Assembly (NCBI GenBank): GCA_016930515.1
Contig: JAFGGO010000166.1
Span: 1 to 37,897, forward strand
DNA: 37,897 nucleotides
Origin: Promethearchaeota archaeon
GTDB lineage: Archaea; Asgardarchaeota; Lokiarchaeia; Sigyniarchaeales; SOKP01
Reading direction: 5' to 3'
Of the stretch, positions 1 through 7,636 are shown piece by piece (position 1 is the first letter of the stretch; each line of letters begins with the position of its first letter). The translations under genes and the position numbers were made by a program. The notes beneath the pieces are model-generated. The model was given only the letters and a program-made list of their open reading frames with translations, did not search any database and had not been told where the DNA came from.

Positions 1-21
1 TATCTAAAAAGGGTGAATTAA

Positions 22-918
22 TTGAATAAATCTAAAATATTATCTGTTATAATAATAATATCCATGATCTTTCTATCCACAAGAATTCTCGTCACTCCCG
101 CTGTTTATTTAAATAATATAAATAATAAAAATGCAAACGGAGACCATTCAATTCATCTGATTCGTGTTAGCAATACAATATCTATAAAAACTCCAACAAC
201 GATTACATCTTGGTTGGCTGGTTCTACTCATATTATAAATTGGACATCAACGGGAGATATTACGAATGTGAACATTTCCCTTTATTATTCAGGAAGTTAT
301 CATGGCACAATCATCCCCAATACTCCAAATAATGGTTTATATTATTGGACTTTAACCTCTACCTACGAGAATTACGGAGATTTTTATCAAATTAGAATTG
401 AAGATTCCAGTAATAGTTCAACATTTGTAATAAGCGAGGTGTTTACTATATTCGCGATTTCTGTTACAAGCCCCGCCTATGGGACCTCCTGGGAAGCAGG
501 TACTACTCAAACAATAAAGTGGATAGCAACGGAGAGCATATCTAATGTGAACATCAAGCTCTACTATAGAGATTTCATTTTTCATTCCAATATAGCTACG
601 AATACTCCAAACGACGGATCTTATTCTTGGACATTACCAGAAACCTTTTCAGATTACGGTGATCATTACAAAATTCGAATCGAAGATGCTAGTGATTTTA
701 ATATTTACGATTATAGCTTTACTGACTTTGAGATAAGAGAGGCAGATTCAGATCCTAGTAATGATGATGATAACCAAGATGACGAACTTGGAGATTTCTT
801 AGACACAACTGGATATAACTTTCCAGGATTCGAGCCTTTCGCATTTATTTTGATATTTGGGGTTTTAGGAGCTATTATAATAATAGGTTATTACCGTAAG
901 TTCAAGAAAAGCGCTTAA
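22..918 (+). CDS. Secreted surface protein, two Kre9/KNH-like Ig domains, C-terminal sorting-like anchor
   Basis: A TTG start is supported by GGTGA five bases upstream. Residues 1-30 form a signal peptide. Two homologous beta-sandwich repeats follow, at about 50-145 and 146-242. Each opens with I-(K/T)-(T/S)-P, has a W-x-A-G-(S/T) turn, a central N-(V/I)-N-(I)-x-L-Y-Y strand and a closing Y-G-D-x-Y-x-I-R-I-E-D. This pattern fits the Ser/Thr-rich Kre9/KNH-like family found in many surface proteins. The C-terminus has an Asp-rich linker, a PGFEPF motif, one hydrophobic helix and a basic tail (KFKKSA), which is the layout of archaeosortase substrates. The stop overlaps that of the convergent archaeosortase. 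The role is probably structural or adhesive at the cell surface; the ligand is unknown. Confidence 0.8.
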   Translation: MNKSKILSVIIIISMIFLSTRILVTPAVYLNNINNKNANGDHSIHLIRVSNTISIKTPTTITSWLAGSTHIINWTSTGDITNVNISLYYSGSYHGTIIPNTPNNGLYYWTLTSTYENYGDFYQIRIEDSSNSSTFVISEVFTIFAISVTSPAYGTSWEAGTTQTIKWIATESISNVNIKLYYRDFIFHSNIATNTPNDGSYSWTLPETFSDYGDHYKIRIEDASDFNIYDYSFTDFEIREADSDPSNDDDNQDDELGDFLDTTGYNFPGFEPFAFILIFGVLGAIIIIGYYRKFKKSA

Positions 919-1691
919 ATAGGATAATCAACGAAATATAAAAGAAAAATCATTAGAAACATTAATACTAATAATAAGATTAATATCATAATCATCTTTT
1001 TTTTAAATTTTTTAGTTCTTCTTACTAATAAATAAATATAATAATAACCAATGAAGATTTCGGGGATTGCTTTATTAAGTAAAAGGATAAAAAATATAAC
1101 ACCACCGATAGCTGATGCAAATGATAAAATAATATGAAAAACATCGAAATTTAAGCCGATGTAAGCGAAATATAAAGTAAGGATCATGCGAATAAGGTTT
1201 AATAAATGTATCCCGACTAAGGAAACAATCAATACTAAATTCTTTCTAATATAAAATTTCTTTTTATCTATTGAGTTTAATGGGGAGGGTATGCATGTGA
1301 TAAACCCTATTGAAAAGCTGAAAATGGGTGCCGCGATACATCCTGCAGACATGAAAAGATAATGATCCAAAAAAGGAACCAAAATGGCAGGCGGACGGAC
1401 TTTATCAGGAGAAATAACAACGTGAGACCCTGATTCAAATAAAAGATTTATTAAAAATGAAACTTGATGCGATATCACATCATATATCCAGTGATTGATC
1501 TTCAGACAAAAAATAATGTAAATAATTATTGATAATATTGGTGCTCCGAAAAATAAGAATACTATTGAGCGGGTGCGAAAGATGTAGTCTTTTCCATCAA
1601 GCGTAAAAACAGGTTTTTTATTTTCATCTACATTCTTCGCATTAGTTTTAATATCCATATCATCACGATTAAGATTGACTACATTCTGCAA
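915..1691 (-). CDS. Exosortase/archaeosortase family transpeptidase
   Basis: This is a polytopic membrane protein with about seven hydrophobic segments. The three residues expected for the exosortase/archaeosortase active site are in order: Cys118 in SAGCIAAP, Arg168 in LLNLIRM and His186 in DVFHIIL. The family cuts C-terminal tripartite sorting signals and transfers the protein to a lipid or other anchor. The first 40 residues are polar and cytosolic. The start used is TTG; an ATG eleven codons further in is an alternative and neither has a clear Shine-Dalgarno site. The gene converges on a surface protein with a sorting-like tail, so the two may be a dedicated enzyme-substrate pair. That pairing is inference; the family assignment rests on topology and the Cys/Arg/His triad. 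Confidence 0.8.
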   Translation of the reverse strand: MQNVVNLNRDDMDIKTNAKNVDENKKPVFTLDGKDYIFRTRSIVFLFFGAPILSIIIYIIFCLKINHWIYDVISHQVSFLINLLFESGSHVVISPDKVRPPAILVPFLDHYLFMSAGCIAAPIFSFSIGFITCIPSPLNSIDKKKFYIRKNLVLIVSLVGIHLLNLIRMILTLYFAYIGLNFDVFHIILSFASAIGGVIFFILLLNKAIPEIFIGYYYIYLLVRRTKKFKKKMIMILILLLVLMFLMIFLLYFVDYPI

Positions 1692-1781
1692 AAGTAATCG
1701 GGGTATTTAAATTTTAATTAATTAGTGGCTAATTCATTAAATTAAATATAGAAAAAAATGGTAAAAAAAAGCACTTTTCGA

Positions 1782-2162
1782 TTAATTCTGTTCTATTGCT
1801 TGGCGTGGGCATGAATCGAGGCATAAATTACAACCAATGCATTTATCTTCCGAAAATTCAAGCTGAAAGTTTGCGTCAAATTGCAAGGCCTCCGTTGGAC
1901 ATAAAGAGATGCAACCACCACAATTTACGCATTTTTCCTTGTCAATGGATACTCTTCCTTTTCTATTTACAAGTATGTTTCTACTTTTTAACGATTCCGT
2001 GATGGAATTTACCTTTTCTTTAGGTAAATCTAAAAGCATTTTTACTCCGCTTGAATCCGTTGAAAACTTTAAAATAGTCAACGACACGTCTTCTTTTAAT
2101 ATTTCGTTTACGATACTTGAATAGTCGTTTAGGGTTTGAATTATCCCAAAGGGAATGGTCAC
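1782..2162 (-). CDS. NIL-domain 2x[4Fe-4S] ferredoxin (homocysteine synthesis partner)
   Basis: Residues 1-72 match a NIL-type fold, a small ACT-like domain linked to methionine metabolism. They are followed by two CxxCxxCxxxCP motifs (C78, C81, C84, C88 and C108, C111, C114, C118) for two [4Fe-4S] clusters. The start is GTG, 16 bases after the stop of the DUF39 gene, so the two are one operon. In methanogens the equivalent pair (COG1900 protein plus NIL-ferredoxin) is needed to make homocysteine from aspartate semialdehyde and sulfide, with the ferredoxin thought to supply electrons. The same role is inferred here from the matching pair and order. Confidence 0.87.
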   Translation of the reverse strand: MTIPFGIIQTLNDYSSIVNEILKEDVSLTILKFSTDSSGVKMLLDLPKEKVNSITESLKSRNILVNRKGRVSIDKEKCVNCGGCISLCPTEALQFDANFQLEFSEDKCIGCNLCLDSCPRQAIEQN

Positions 2163-2178
2163 GTTTATGATCGTCGTT

Positions 2179-3651
2179 TTACATCAACTCCTCCGAAGTT
2201 ATTATGCCTACAACTTTATTCTCATCGTCTATGACGGGAAGTGCTGAAATGTTATTTGTCCTCATCCTTCTCGCCGCATTTGAGAGTGGTTCGTTGTCCT
2301 TCGTCGTGATGACTTTTTTAGTAATGATTTCTTCAAGGACTTTCTTCTCCTTGGCTATTGCTTTCGTAATATCAAAACTCGTAACGATTCCTTTTAAATG
2401 ATATTCCCTATCTGTTATCACTATATGGTTGATGTTTTTCTCGACGATTTTTTCGGCCACGATTTTTATATCGCAATCGTCGTAGCAAATTTCCGCCTTT
2501 TTTCTAAGATCTTTTACGAATTTAATTTCAGAGGACACTTTCATTGGTTTAAATATTCTATCCGTTGATAAGGTTTCTGCAGGTGGATTGAGGAAAAAAT
2601 CTCCTTTTTGAAGCCACGATTTAAGAGTTTCTGCGATCTTTTTTGCGTGATAAAACGATGAAAGAGGAGAACATTTTACTTTTTTCCCATTTATTTCAAT
2701 TGTACCACTTTTTAATTCCTTATAAGTAACTTCCCTTATCGTAGGCTTATCCTTTCTTGGAACGCCATAATCAACTACTTCTGTTACTAAGTCTTCGTCG
2801 CTTATCGCAGTTTTTCTTGCTAATCCTTCGTTTAAAATGGGGATGGGAATTCCGAGGCCTACGAACATTGTAGTTCCATAACTTTCAAAAGTTGCGCCTT
2901 TCAGATATTCAGACGACATTTGCTTGAGATCTCCTTTAACGAATAACGTTCCGAATCTATTGGTTGGGCTGTGCTGGGTGCCTTCTCCTACGACATACCC
3001 AACCCCACCACCAAGGAAGATTCTCGTGCCAATACCAATAGTCTCGTAATCAGGATCGTTGCTTAATGGATTTAAAGCGCCAGCGCCAGCAAAATGTGCG
3101 TTCCCAAAGCGCGGCAAAAGCTTTCCCATGTATGTATACAAGGTCTTATCCGTGCTATTAACGGCACACACGTATCTTTGATATCCATTTCGAGGGTTGC
3201 ATAAAATTGCTTGATTAATGTCGTTAATCGTAAATTCCGTGCTGATCTCTGCCAAGGGATAACAATCAGTGGTATATGAATTACCTCTCAGCCGTATGGG
3301 CTTACCCGCAACTAGATCTTCGATCACATGTCCTCCACCGTATTCGAAGGGGCTCACGTCTGCCATCCTCGTGCAACCGATATAGCAATCCACTGCAGCG
3401 TTACCGTGGTATGCGTGAACATCATTTAACCAAACATGTTCGAATTTTATTGGGGGATCTGAATGCCCGAAATTTAAGAAAGCACCGCTAGAACACATGG
3501 GTCCGAAGGTCCCCGTAGTAACAATATCAATTTCTTCAGCAGCAACCGCAGTCCCGTTATCTTCGACGAATTTAACCATCTCTTCGGCGGTTAAAACAAC
3601 AGCGGTTCCGTTTTTTATTTTAGCGTTGATCTCTGTGTAAGTTTTAGTCAA
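2179..3651 (-). CDS. Homocysteine biosynthesis protein, DUF39 plus CBS pair
   Basis: This is the DUF39/COG1900 protein that, with the NIL-ferredoxin downstream, converts aspartate semialdehyde and sulfide to homocysteine in methanogens. The N-terminus (KTYTEINAKIKNGTAVVLTAEEM), the Cys-bearing GPMCSSGAF stretch and the glycine-rich GTRIFLGGGVGYV are typical of the family. The last ~120 residues form a CBS pair, probably a nucleotide or SAM sensor. I chose the TTG at 3651 because AGGTGATG sits three bases before it. The frame stays open 13 codons further up but that extension lacks such a site and adds residues the family normally lacks. A TATA-like ATTTATAAAC lies near 3721-3730 on this strand. 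The protein is about 490 residues, the usual size for the CBS-bearing form. Confidence 0.9.
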   Translation of the reverse strand: MTKTYTEINAKIKNGTAVVLTAEEMVKFVEDNGTAVAAEEIDIVTTGTFGPMCSSGAFLNFGHSDPPIKFEHVWLNDVHAYHGNAAVDCYIGCTRMADVSPFEYGGGHVIEDLVAGKPIRLRGNSYTTDCYPLAEISTEFTINDINQAILCNPRNGYQRYVCAVNSTDKTLYTYMGKLLPRFGNAHFAGAGALNPLSNDPDYETIGIGTRIFLGGGVGYVVGEGTQHSPTNRFGTLFVKGDLKQMSSEYLKGATFESYGTTMFVGLGIPIPILNEGLARKTAISDEDLVTEVVDYGVPRKDKPTIREVTYKELKSGTIEINGKKVKCSPLSSFYHAKKIAETLKSWLQKGDFFLNPPAETLSTDRIFKPMKVSSEIKFVKDLRKKAEICYDDCDIKIVAEKIVEKNINHIVITDREYHLKGIVTSFDITKAIAKEKKVLEEIITKKVITTKDNEPLSNAARRMRTNNISALPVIDDENKVVGIITSEELM

Positions 3652-3745
3652 TACATCACCTTTTTGCGGTTTTAATATAGTATTATACAACTATCTAATT
3701 AAATTAATAAATAATATTTTGTTTATAAATATGAAAGGTAAAAAA

Positions 3746-3762
3746 CATGCGTTTAACGCATG
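3746..3762. promoter_or_regulatory. Palindrome in the divergent hcy/HTH-CBS promoter region
   Basis: CATGCGTT-T-AACGCATG is a perfect inverted repeat with 8-bp arms and one central base. It lies between the homocysteine operon (leftward) and the HTH-CBS gene (rightward). A TATA-like GTTTATAAAT at 3721-3730 is readable on both strands. The palindrome therefore falls about where the rightward transcript would start and just upstream of the leftward TATA element. This fits an operator for the neighbouring regulator, which is an inference from position. Confidence 0.5.
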
Positions 3763-3766
3763 AAAA

Positions 3767-4361
3767 ATGCTAGAAAGAAATATTCCAAGAGTGAACAAGA
3801 ACGATAAAATTTCCTGAATTAAACGAAATCAAGAAAAAACGTACTAAACTAAGCATTAGTCAGAAAGAATTGGGGCGAATTTTGAAAATACCTCAATCTA
3901 CTATTTCTCGAATTGAAAATAACGACATGGACCCTCCATATTCGAAAGTAAAAAAGATATTTGAATTTTTAGAACAAGAGAGGATCAAAAAAAACAATAT
4001 ATATAAAACTGCTAAAGAAATCATGACAAAACAAATAATTTCTATTAGTTCACATTCAAGCATTAAGGACACGATAGAATTGATGAATAAACACGATCTT
4101 TCTCAAGTTCCAATAATAGATGCCGACCAAAATTTAGGTAGCTTGACAGCGAAAAAGATTCAAAAATTCATAGCCGATCATCCCGATTTGAAAAACGTGA
4201 ATGTTTTAGACCTCAAGCAACTACCTTTTCCAGAAATAGAAAAAGATTGGTCAATAAAAGCAATCTCGAACTTGCTATCTAATTATCCTGCGATTTTGGT
4301 AAAAGAATACAATCGATTCGTAGGCATTATTACCGATGCGGATTTCCTCAAGCTTGTTTGA
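3767..4361 (+). CDS. HTH-CBS transcriptional regulator with apparent 5' frameshift
   Basis: The coding signal begins upstream of any usable in-frame start. The reading PELNEIKKKRTKLSISQKEL, continuing through LKIPQSTISRIENNDMDPP, is a complete Xre-like HTH, followed by a CBS pair to residue end (ITDADFLKLV). In that frame a stop at 3792 is followed by no ATG, GTG or TTG before the HTH. An ATG at 3767 in the next frame gives MLERNIPRVNKNDKI and then meets TGA at 3815. Removing one T near 3810-3812 would join the two cleanly. HTH-CBS proteins of this type are known archaeal regulators, and the divergent homocysteine operon and palindrome suggest it controls sulfur amino acid synthesis. The break may be a real mutation, an assembly error or an unusual start. 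Confidence 0.7.
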
Positions 4362-4437
4362 TAAATTTGAAACGCACCTTTAGATCTCACGCGAATAATA
4401 TTTATCTATTTATTTTTAAAAACTAGAAGAGTTGTTT

Positions 4438-4584
4438 ATGAACGATAAAGACTCCGTACTTGAAATCATATTAAAACTTGAAAGGAAGGATATTTTTTTT
4501 CTCCAAGATAACATTGAACAGGTAAGCTTAGAAAAAATGAAGAGAAAAATAATTGATAGACTCGTTCGAAATGGTCATTTATAA
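4438..4584 (+). CDS. Small hypothetical protein, 48 residues
   Basis: This is an ATG-to-TAA frame encoding a charged, leucine-rich, probably helical protein (begins MNDKDSVLEIILKLERKD). A TATA-like TTTATTTTTAAAA lies about 25 bases upstream, as for a nearly leaderless transcript. No motif is recognised. It sits between the HTH-CBS gene and the metallohydrolase. Its last third (KMKRKIIDRLVRNGHL) could be half of a winged helix. A chance frame is possible. Confidence 0.4.
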   Translation: MNDKDSVLEIILKLERKDIFFLQDNIEQVSLEKMKRKIIDRLVRNGHL

Positions 4585-4636
4585 AAGAAATACATTCCAT
4601 TCTCAAAAGCATTTATTATAAAAATCAATCAGATAT

Positions 4637-6559
4637 TTGAAACATCGAATCTTTAATCTCATAATGCAAGGATTGAAGCTTCAGGAGTTAAAAATCCAAC
4701 CTAATCTCGTAAAAGTACGCCAACTTGTCAATATTAAAATATCGTTTTCCCTTGAAATCCCATTACTTAATTATTCTTCTTTAATATTTCGTTTTCGAGG
4801 GGGAAGAAATAATAAAAACGATTGGTACATTTTACAAACTCGTGATTTTAACGAAAATGGATATTCGCAATTAACTACGGAACAGGAACATGACTTTTTT
4901 CCAATACTTGTTAATGGAAAGGAATTAGAAATTCATTTTTTAGTATGCAATGAAAATGGAATAGATAGTGGTGTGAATTTTACTTTCGAAATATATAAGA
5001 CTCTGGCACAATCTATCTCAGAAAAACATAAGAAAATCGAGGTGTTAATTGAAATTGATAAAAATGAAAGATTTAAGGCTCTCAACTCACCTACACTTGA
5101 GATAATTAGCGAGAAATTCGATCACATAACCGTGATTTCACCTTCAATTGTCTTTCCTGAAGAACCAATGAAAACTATTCTTAGAGTAGAAGATAAATAC
5201 AATAATATAGTCGAAGGATTAAAAGGGAATTTAAATTTCTTTTATTCCACACCTGAAGGAATTAGACAAAGGATTGATGGTGTTTCGATTGAACAACGAA
5301 CTCAAGGTATTTATCGAATAAATACAAAAGCACCGATAATACCTGGTTATTATACAATAGAAATCTCTTACCAACAAGGTTTATATTCCTCGAATATATT
5401 CGAATGCCGAAATGAGAGGAATGGAAAAAAACTTTTTTGGGGTTATCTTCATGGACACACTAACAAGAGCGATGGAATGTTAGATATTTCCGATTACTTC
5501 AATAATCTTATCAACGCAGGTCTTGATTTTGGGACGAGTACAGAACACGATCACCTTTACGAGACCTCAAATGAGGATTTCAATGAAATTAGATCTGTCG
5601 TTAAGAATTATCATAAAGACGGTGAATTCGTTTCCATTTTTGCTTACGAATATGGCACATGGTATACTGGTTATGGGGATATTTGCGTTTATCATTTTAA
5701 CGATGGTATTCCCATTCTACGCTCTGAAATAAATAAGTATAATTCCACACCCAAGTTTTTTAAAAATTTAAAACCATACGAAAATAAAGTCCTCTTAATT
5801 GGCCATCACTCGGCGTTAAGACCAGGATTTCGAAATTGGGATTATTTTGATAACACATTAGAAAGATTAGTTGAAATATATTCAACATGGGGAAACCAAG
5901 AATATTCTCATTTAGAGGGTAATCCCCTCCCTCCAAGATATAAATTTTATGGTCATGGAAAACACGCGCTTAAAAGAGGACCCATCCTCGAACGCAAGGG
6001 AAGTTTTGTTCAAGATGCCTTACAAAGGGGATACAAACTTGGATTTACGGCGGGTGGGGACGATCATTTTGGAGCATTTCCTTCTGGACCCATGGATCCC
6101 GATAATGGCTTATATCCAAGCGGAATCATGGCTATTTGGGCTGATCAATTAACTAAAGAAGCGTTATGGGACGCCATGATTAATCGTAAATGTTATGGAA
6201 CTACTGGTCCCCGAGTTATAATTGAATTTTCGTTAAATAATAATTTTATGGGAGAAATTTTGGAATTAGAGGATCATCTTGATTTAATCAATGAACGCAG
6301 GCTACAAATAGCAATCACTAGTCCTATTCCAATTAACAGAATTGAAATCATTAGAAATAACGATATCTTATTTACTAAATCAGCCAAGGAAAATATATTT
6401 TCGTTCCAATATCTGGATTCGATCCGAATAAATGAAATAATGCTGAAAAACTCCCAAAAAGACGAATTATTTTTATATTATTATCTACGAACCTTTTTAG
6501 AGGGCAGTCACATGGCCTGGTCAAGCCCAATCTGGATAATATCTTCTTTAAGTCCTTAA
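4637..6559 (+). CDS. PHP-superfamily metallohydrolase (DUF3604/CehA-like)
   Basis: The C-terminal half carries metal-binding motifs of the PHP fold: HGHT with H272 and H274, followed by SDG; TEHD at 302-305; LIGHHSALRPG; and GGDDHFG near 475. These are the residues that hold the metals in PHP phosphoesterases and in the DUF3604/CehA-type esterases and amidases. The N-terminal ~260 residues are beta-rich and include an immunoglobulin-like unit just before the catalytic domain. No signal peptide is evident, so it is probably cytosolic. The TTG at 4637 has no clear ribosome site. An ATG at 4664 is about 50 bases after a TATA-like TTTATTATAAA and is an alternative start. Substrate unknown; hydrolase activity is inferred from motifs. 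Confidence 0.8.
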   Translation: MKHRIFNLIMQGLKLQELKIQPNLVKVRQLVNIKISFSLEIPLLNYSSLIFRFRGGRNNKNDWYILQTRDFNENGYSQLTTEQEHDFFPILVNGKELEIHFLVCNENGIDSGVNFTFEIYKTLAQSISEKHKKIEVLIEIDKNERFKALNSPTLEIISEKFDHITVISPSIVFPEEPMKTILRVEDKYNNIVEGLKGNLNFFYSTPEGIRQRIDGVSIEQRTQGIYRINTKAPIIPGYYTIEISYQQGLYSSNIFECRNERNGKKLFWGYLHGHTNKSDGMLDISDYFNNLINAGLDFGTSTEHDHLYETSNEDFNEIRSVVKNYHKDGEFVSIFAYEYGTWYTGYGDICVYHFNDGIPILRSEINKYNSTPKFFKNLKPYENKVLLIGHHSALRPGFRNWDYFDNTLERLVEIYSTWGNQEYSHLEGNPLPPRYKFYGHGKHALKRGPILERKGSFVQDALQRGYKLGFTAGGDDHFGAFPSGPMDPDNGLYPSGIMAIWADQLTKEALWDAMINRKCYGTTGPRVIIEFSLNNNFMGEILELEDHLDLINERRLQIAITSPIPINRIEIIRNNDILFTKSAKENIFSFQYLDSIRINEIMLKNSQKDELFLYYYLRTFLEGSHMAWSSPIWIISSLSP

Positions 6560-6831
6560 TATACCGATTCTAATATTAATCCACGGTTTTTTATTTATTA
6601 AATTAGTTTTCTGGCTTTTTAATCTAATAACATTGAAAATATTAAAATTATTAAAGTTTAAAGATGAATTATTACAAAAAAGAGCCTTAAAAATCGATTT
6701 CGTTTTCCTTAAACGATCGTTTGAATAAATTTATAAAGGGCTGTTTTCTTATTATAATTATAGGGTTTTATTAATACATTTGACATTTTTTGTTTAATAA
6801 TATTTAAAAACAAATACTTAAAGAAAATACG

Positions 6832-7005
6832 ATGGCAACGCAGAAAAAACACTTTGTATCGTTTGATTACGAGCACTGTAATAAATGCGGCGGAAAAATG
6901 GCAAACCGGCTCTTAGCAACGAACGATTCAGAAGTAAAGAAATTCACAAAAATACGCCAATGCGTTATATGTAAACATTGGTTTTCTCTTGAGGGTCATA
7001 TATAA
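6832..7005 (+). CDS. Mini zinc-ribbon protein 1 (57 residues)
   Basis: An ATG frame encodes a protein with HCNKCGGKM near the N-terminus and QCVICKHWF near the C-terminus, i.e. two Cys pairs 30 residues apart that would form one zinc ribbon. The block FTKIRQC before the second pair recurs in the next two genes. A TATA-like ATTTAAAAA lies about 30 bases before the ATG, so the mRNA is probably leaderless. It is the first of three tandem paralogues. The function is unknown. Tiny zinc ribbons in archaea are often nucleic-acid or protein-binding factors, but nothing here shows which. Confidence 0.75.
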   Translation: MATQKKHFVSFDYEHCNKCGGKMANRLLATNDSEVKKFTKIRQCVICKHWFSLEGHI

Positions 7006-7129
7006 GATATTAAAAGTTATGGTTTTCTAAGTATTTGTCGTTTAAAAGTATAGAAATAATTTCGTATCAATATCAAGTAATAGTATTTTTATCTACAGTC
7101 TTAAATAAAACAAAATAATATATACTATA

Positions 7130-7282
7130 ATGGTCGTAAATAAATCTAAATCCCCTCATTCGCCTTATTGTTGCAAATGTGGTGGTTTAATGCGACAAGT
7201 GTTGATGCCATACCAATCCGAAACCGTTAAATTCGTGAAAATTCATCAATGTACGACTTGTCGATTTTGGCACGAATTATAA
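7130..7282 (+). CDS. Mini zinc-ribbon protein 2 (50 residues)
   Basis: This second paralogue carries CCKCGGLM, then VKFVKIHQC and a final CRFWHEL. The Cys spacing, the aromatic residues after the last Cys (FWH) and the near-terminal position of the second knuckle match the flanking genes. The frame uses ATG with TATA-like sequence (TATACTATAA) immediately before it and AAATAAAACAAAATA further up. Different upstream regions suggest each copy has its own promoter. Confidence 0.75.
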   Translation: MVVNKSKSPHSPYCCKCGGLMRQVLMPYQSETVKFVKIHQCTTCRFWHEL

Positions 7283-7413
7283 TCTGCTTTCTTCTCGTCT
7301 CCTCTCAACAGATATTTATTTGATGCTAAAAATTTATTAAAAAATTTCTTCATTTTTAAATCATATTATAAATAGAATATCACCGTCATATCACATTGTT
7401 TTTTAGAAGTCGG

Positions 7414-7432
7414 ATCATTTTTTAAAAATGAT
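7414..7432. promoter_or_regulatory. Inverted repeat in the leader of mini zinc-ribbon gene 3
   Basis: ATCATTTTT-T-AAAAATGAT is a perfect inverted repeat with 9-bp arms. It ends one base before the strong ribosome site AAGGTGAT (7433-7440) and 14 bases before the ATG. It could be an operator near the transcription start or a hairpin near the ribosome site. The AT-only centre makes chance more likely than for the other palindromes. Confidence 0.3.
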
Positions 7433-7445
7433 AAGGTGATTTTAC

Positions 7446-7604
7446 ATGACAGTAGAATACGATTATAACACGGATAGAAGATTATTTTGCGAAAAATGCG
7501 GATCTCTCATGATTTCAAGAAGGATGATCTCCAGGACTAACCGATCTCGGTCTTTTGTTGAAATATATCAATGTGATGTCTGCCGATTTTGGCACCACGC
7601 TTAA
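7446..7604 (+). CDS. Mini zinc-ribbon protein 3 (52 residues)
   Basis: This third paralogue has FCEKCGSLM in its N-terminal half and YQCDVCRFWHH at its end, with a basic middle (RRMISRTNRSRS). The start is fixed by AAGGTGAT six bases upstream of the ATG. CRFWH is shared exactly with copy 2. The basic linker would suit nucleic-acid contact, which is inference. The SIR2-TPR gene ends convergently 33 bases downstream. Confidence 0.8.
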   Translation: MTVEYDYNTDRRLFCEKCGSLMISRRMISRTNRSRSFVEIYQCDVCRFWHHA

Positions 7605-7636
7605 GCTGCTTTTTTCGTAATAAAGCAATCAAGGGT

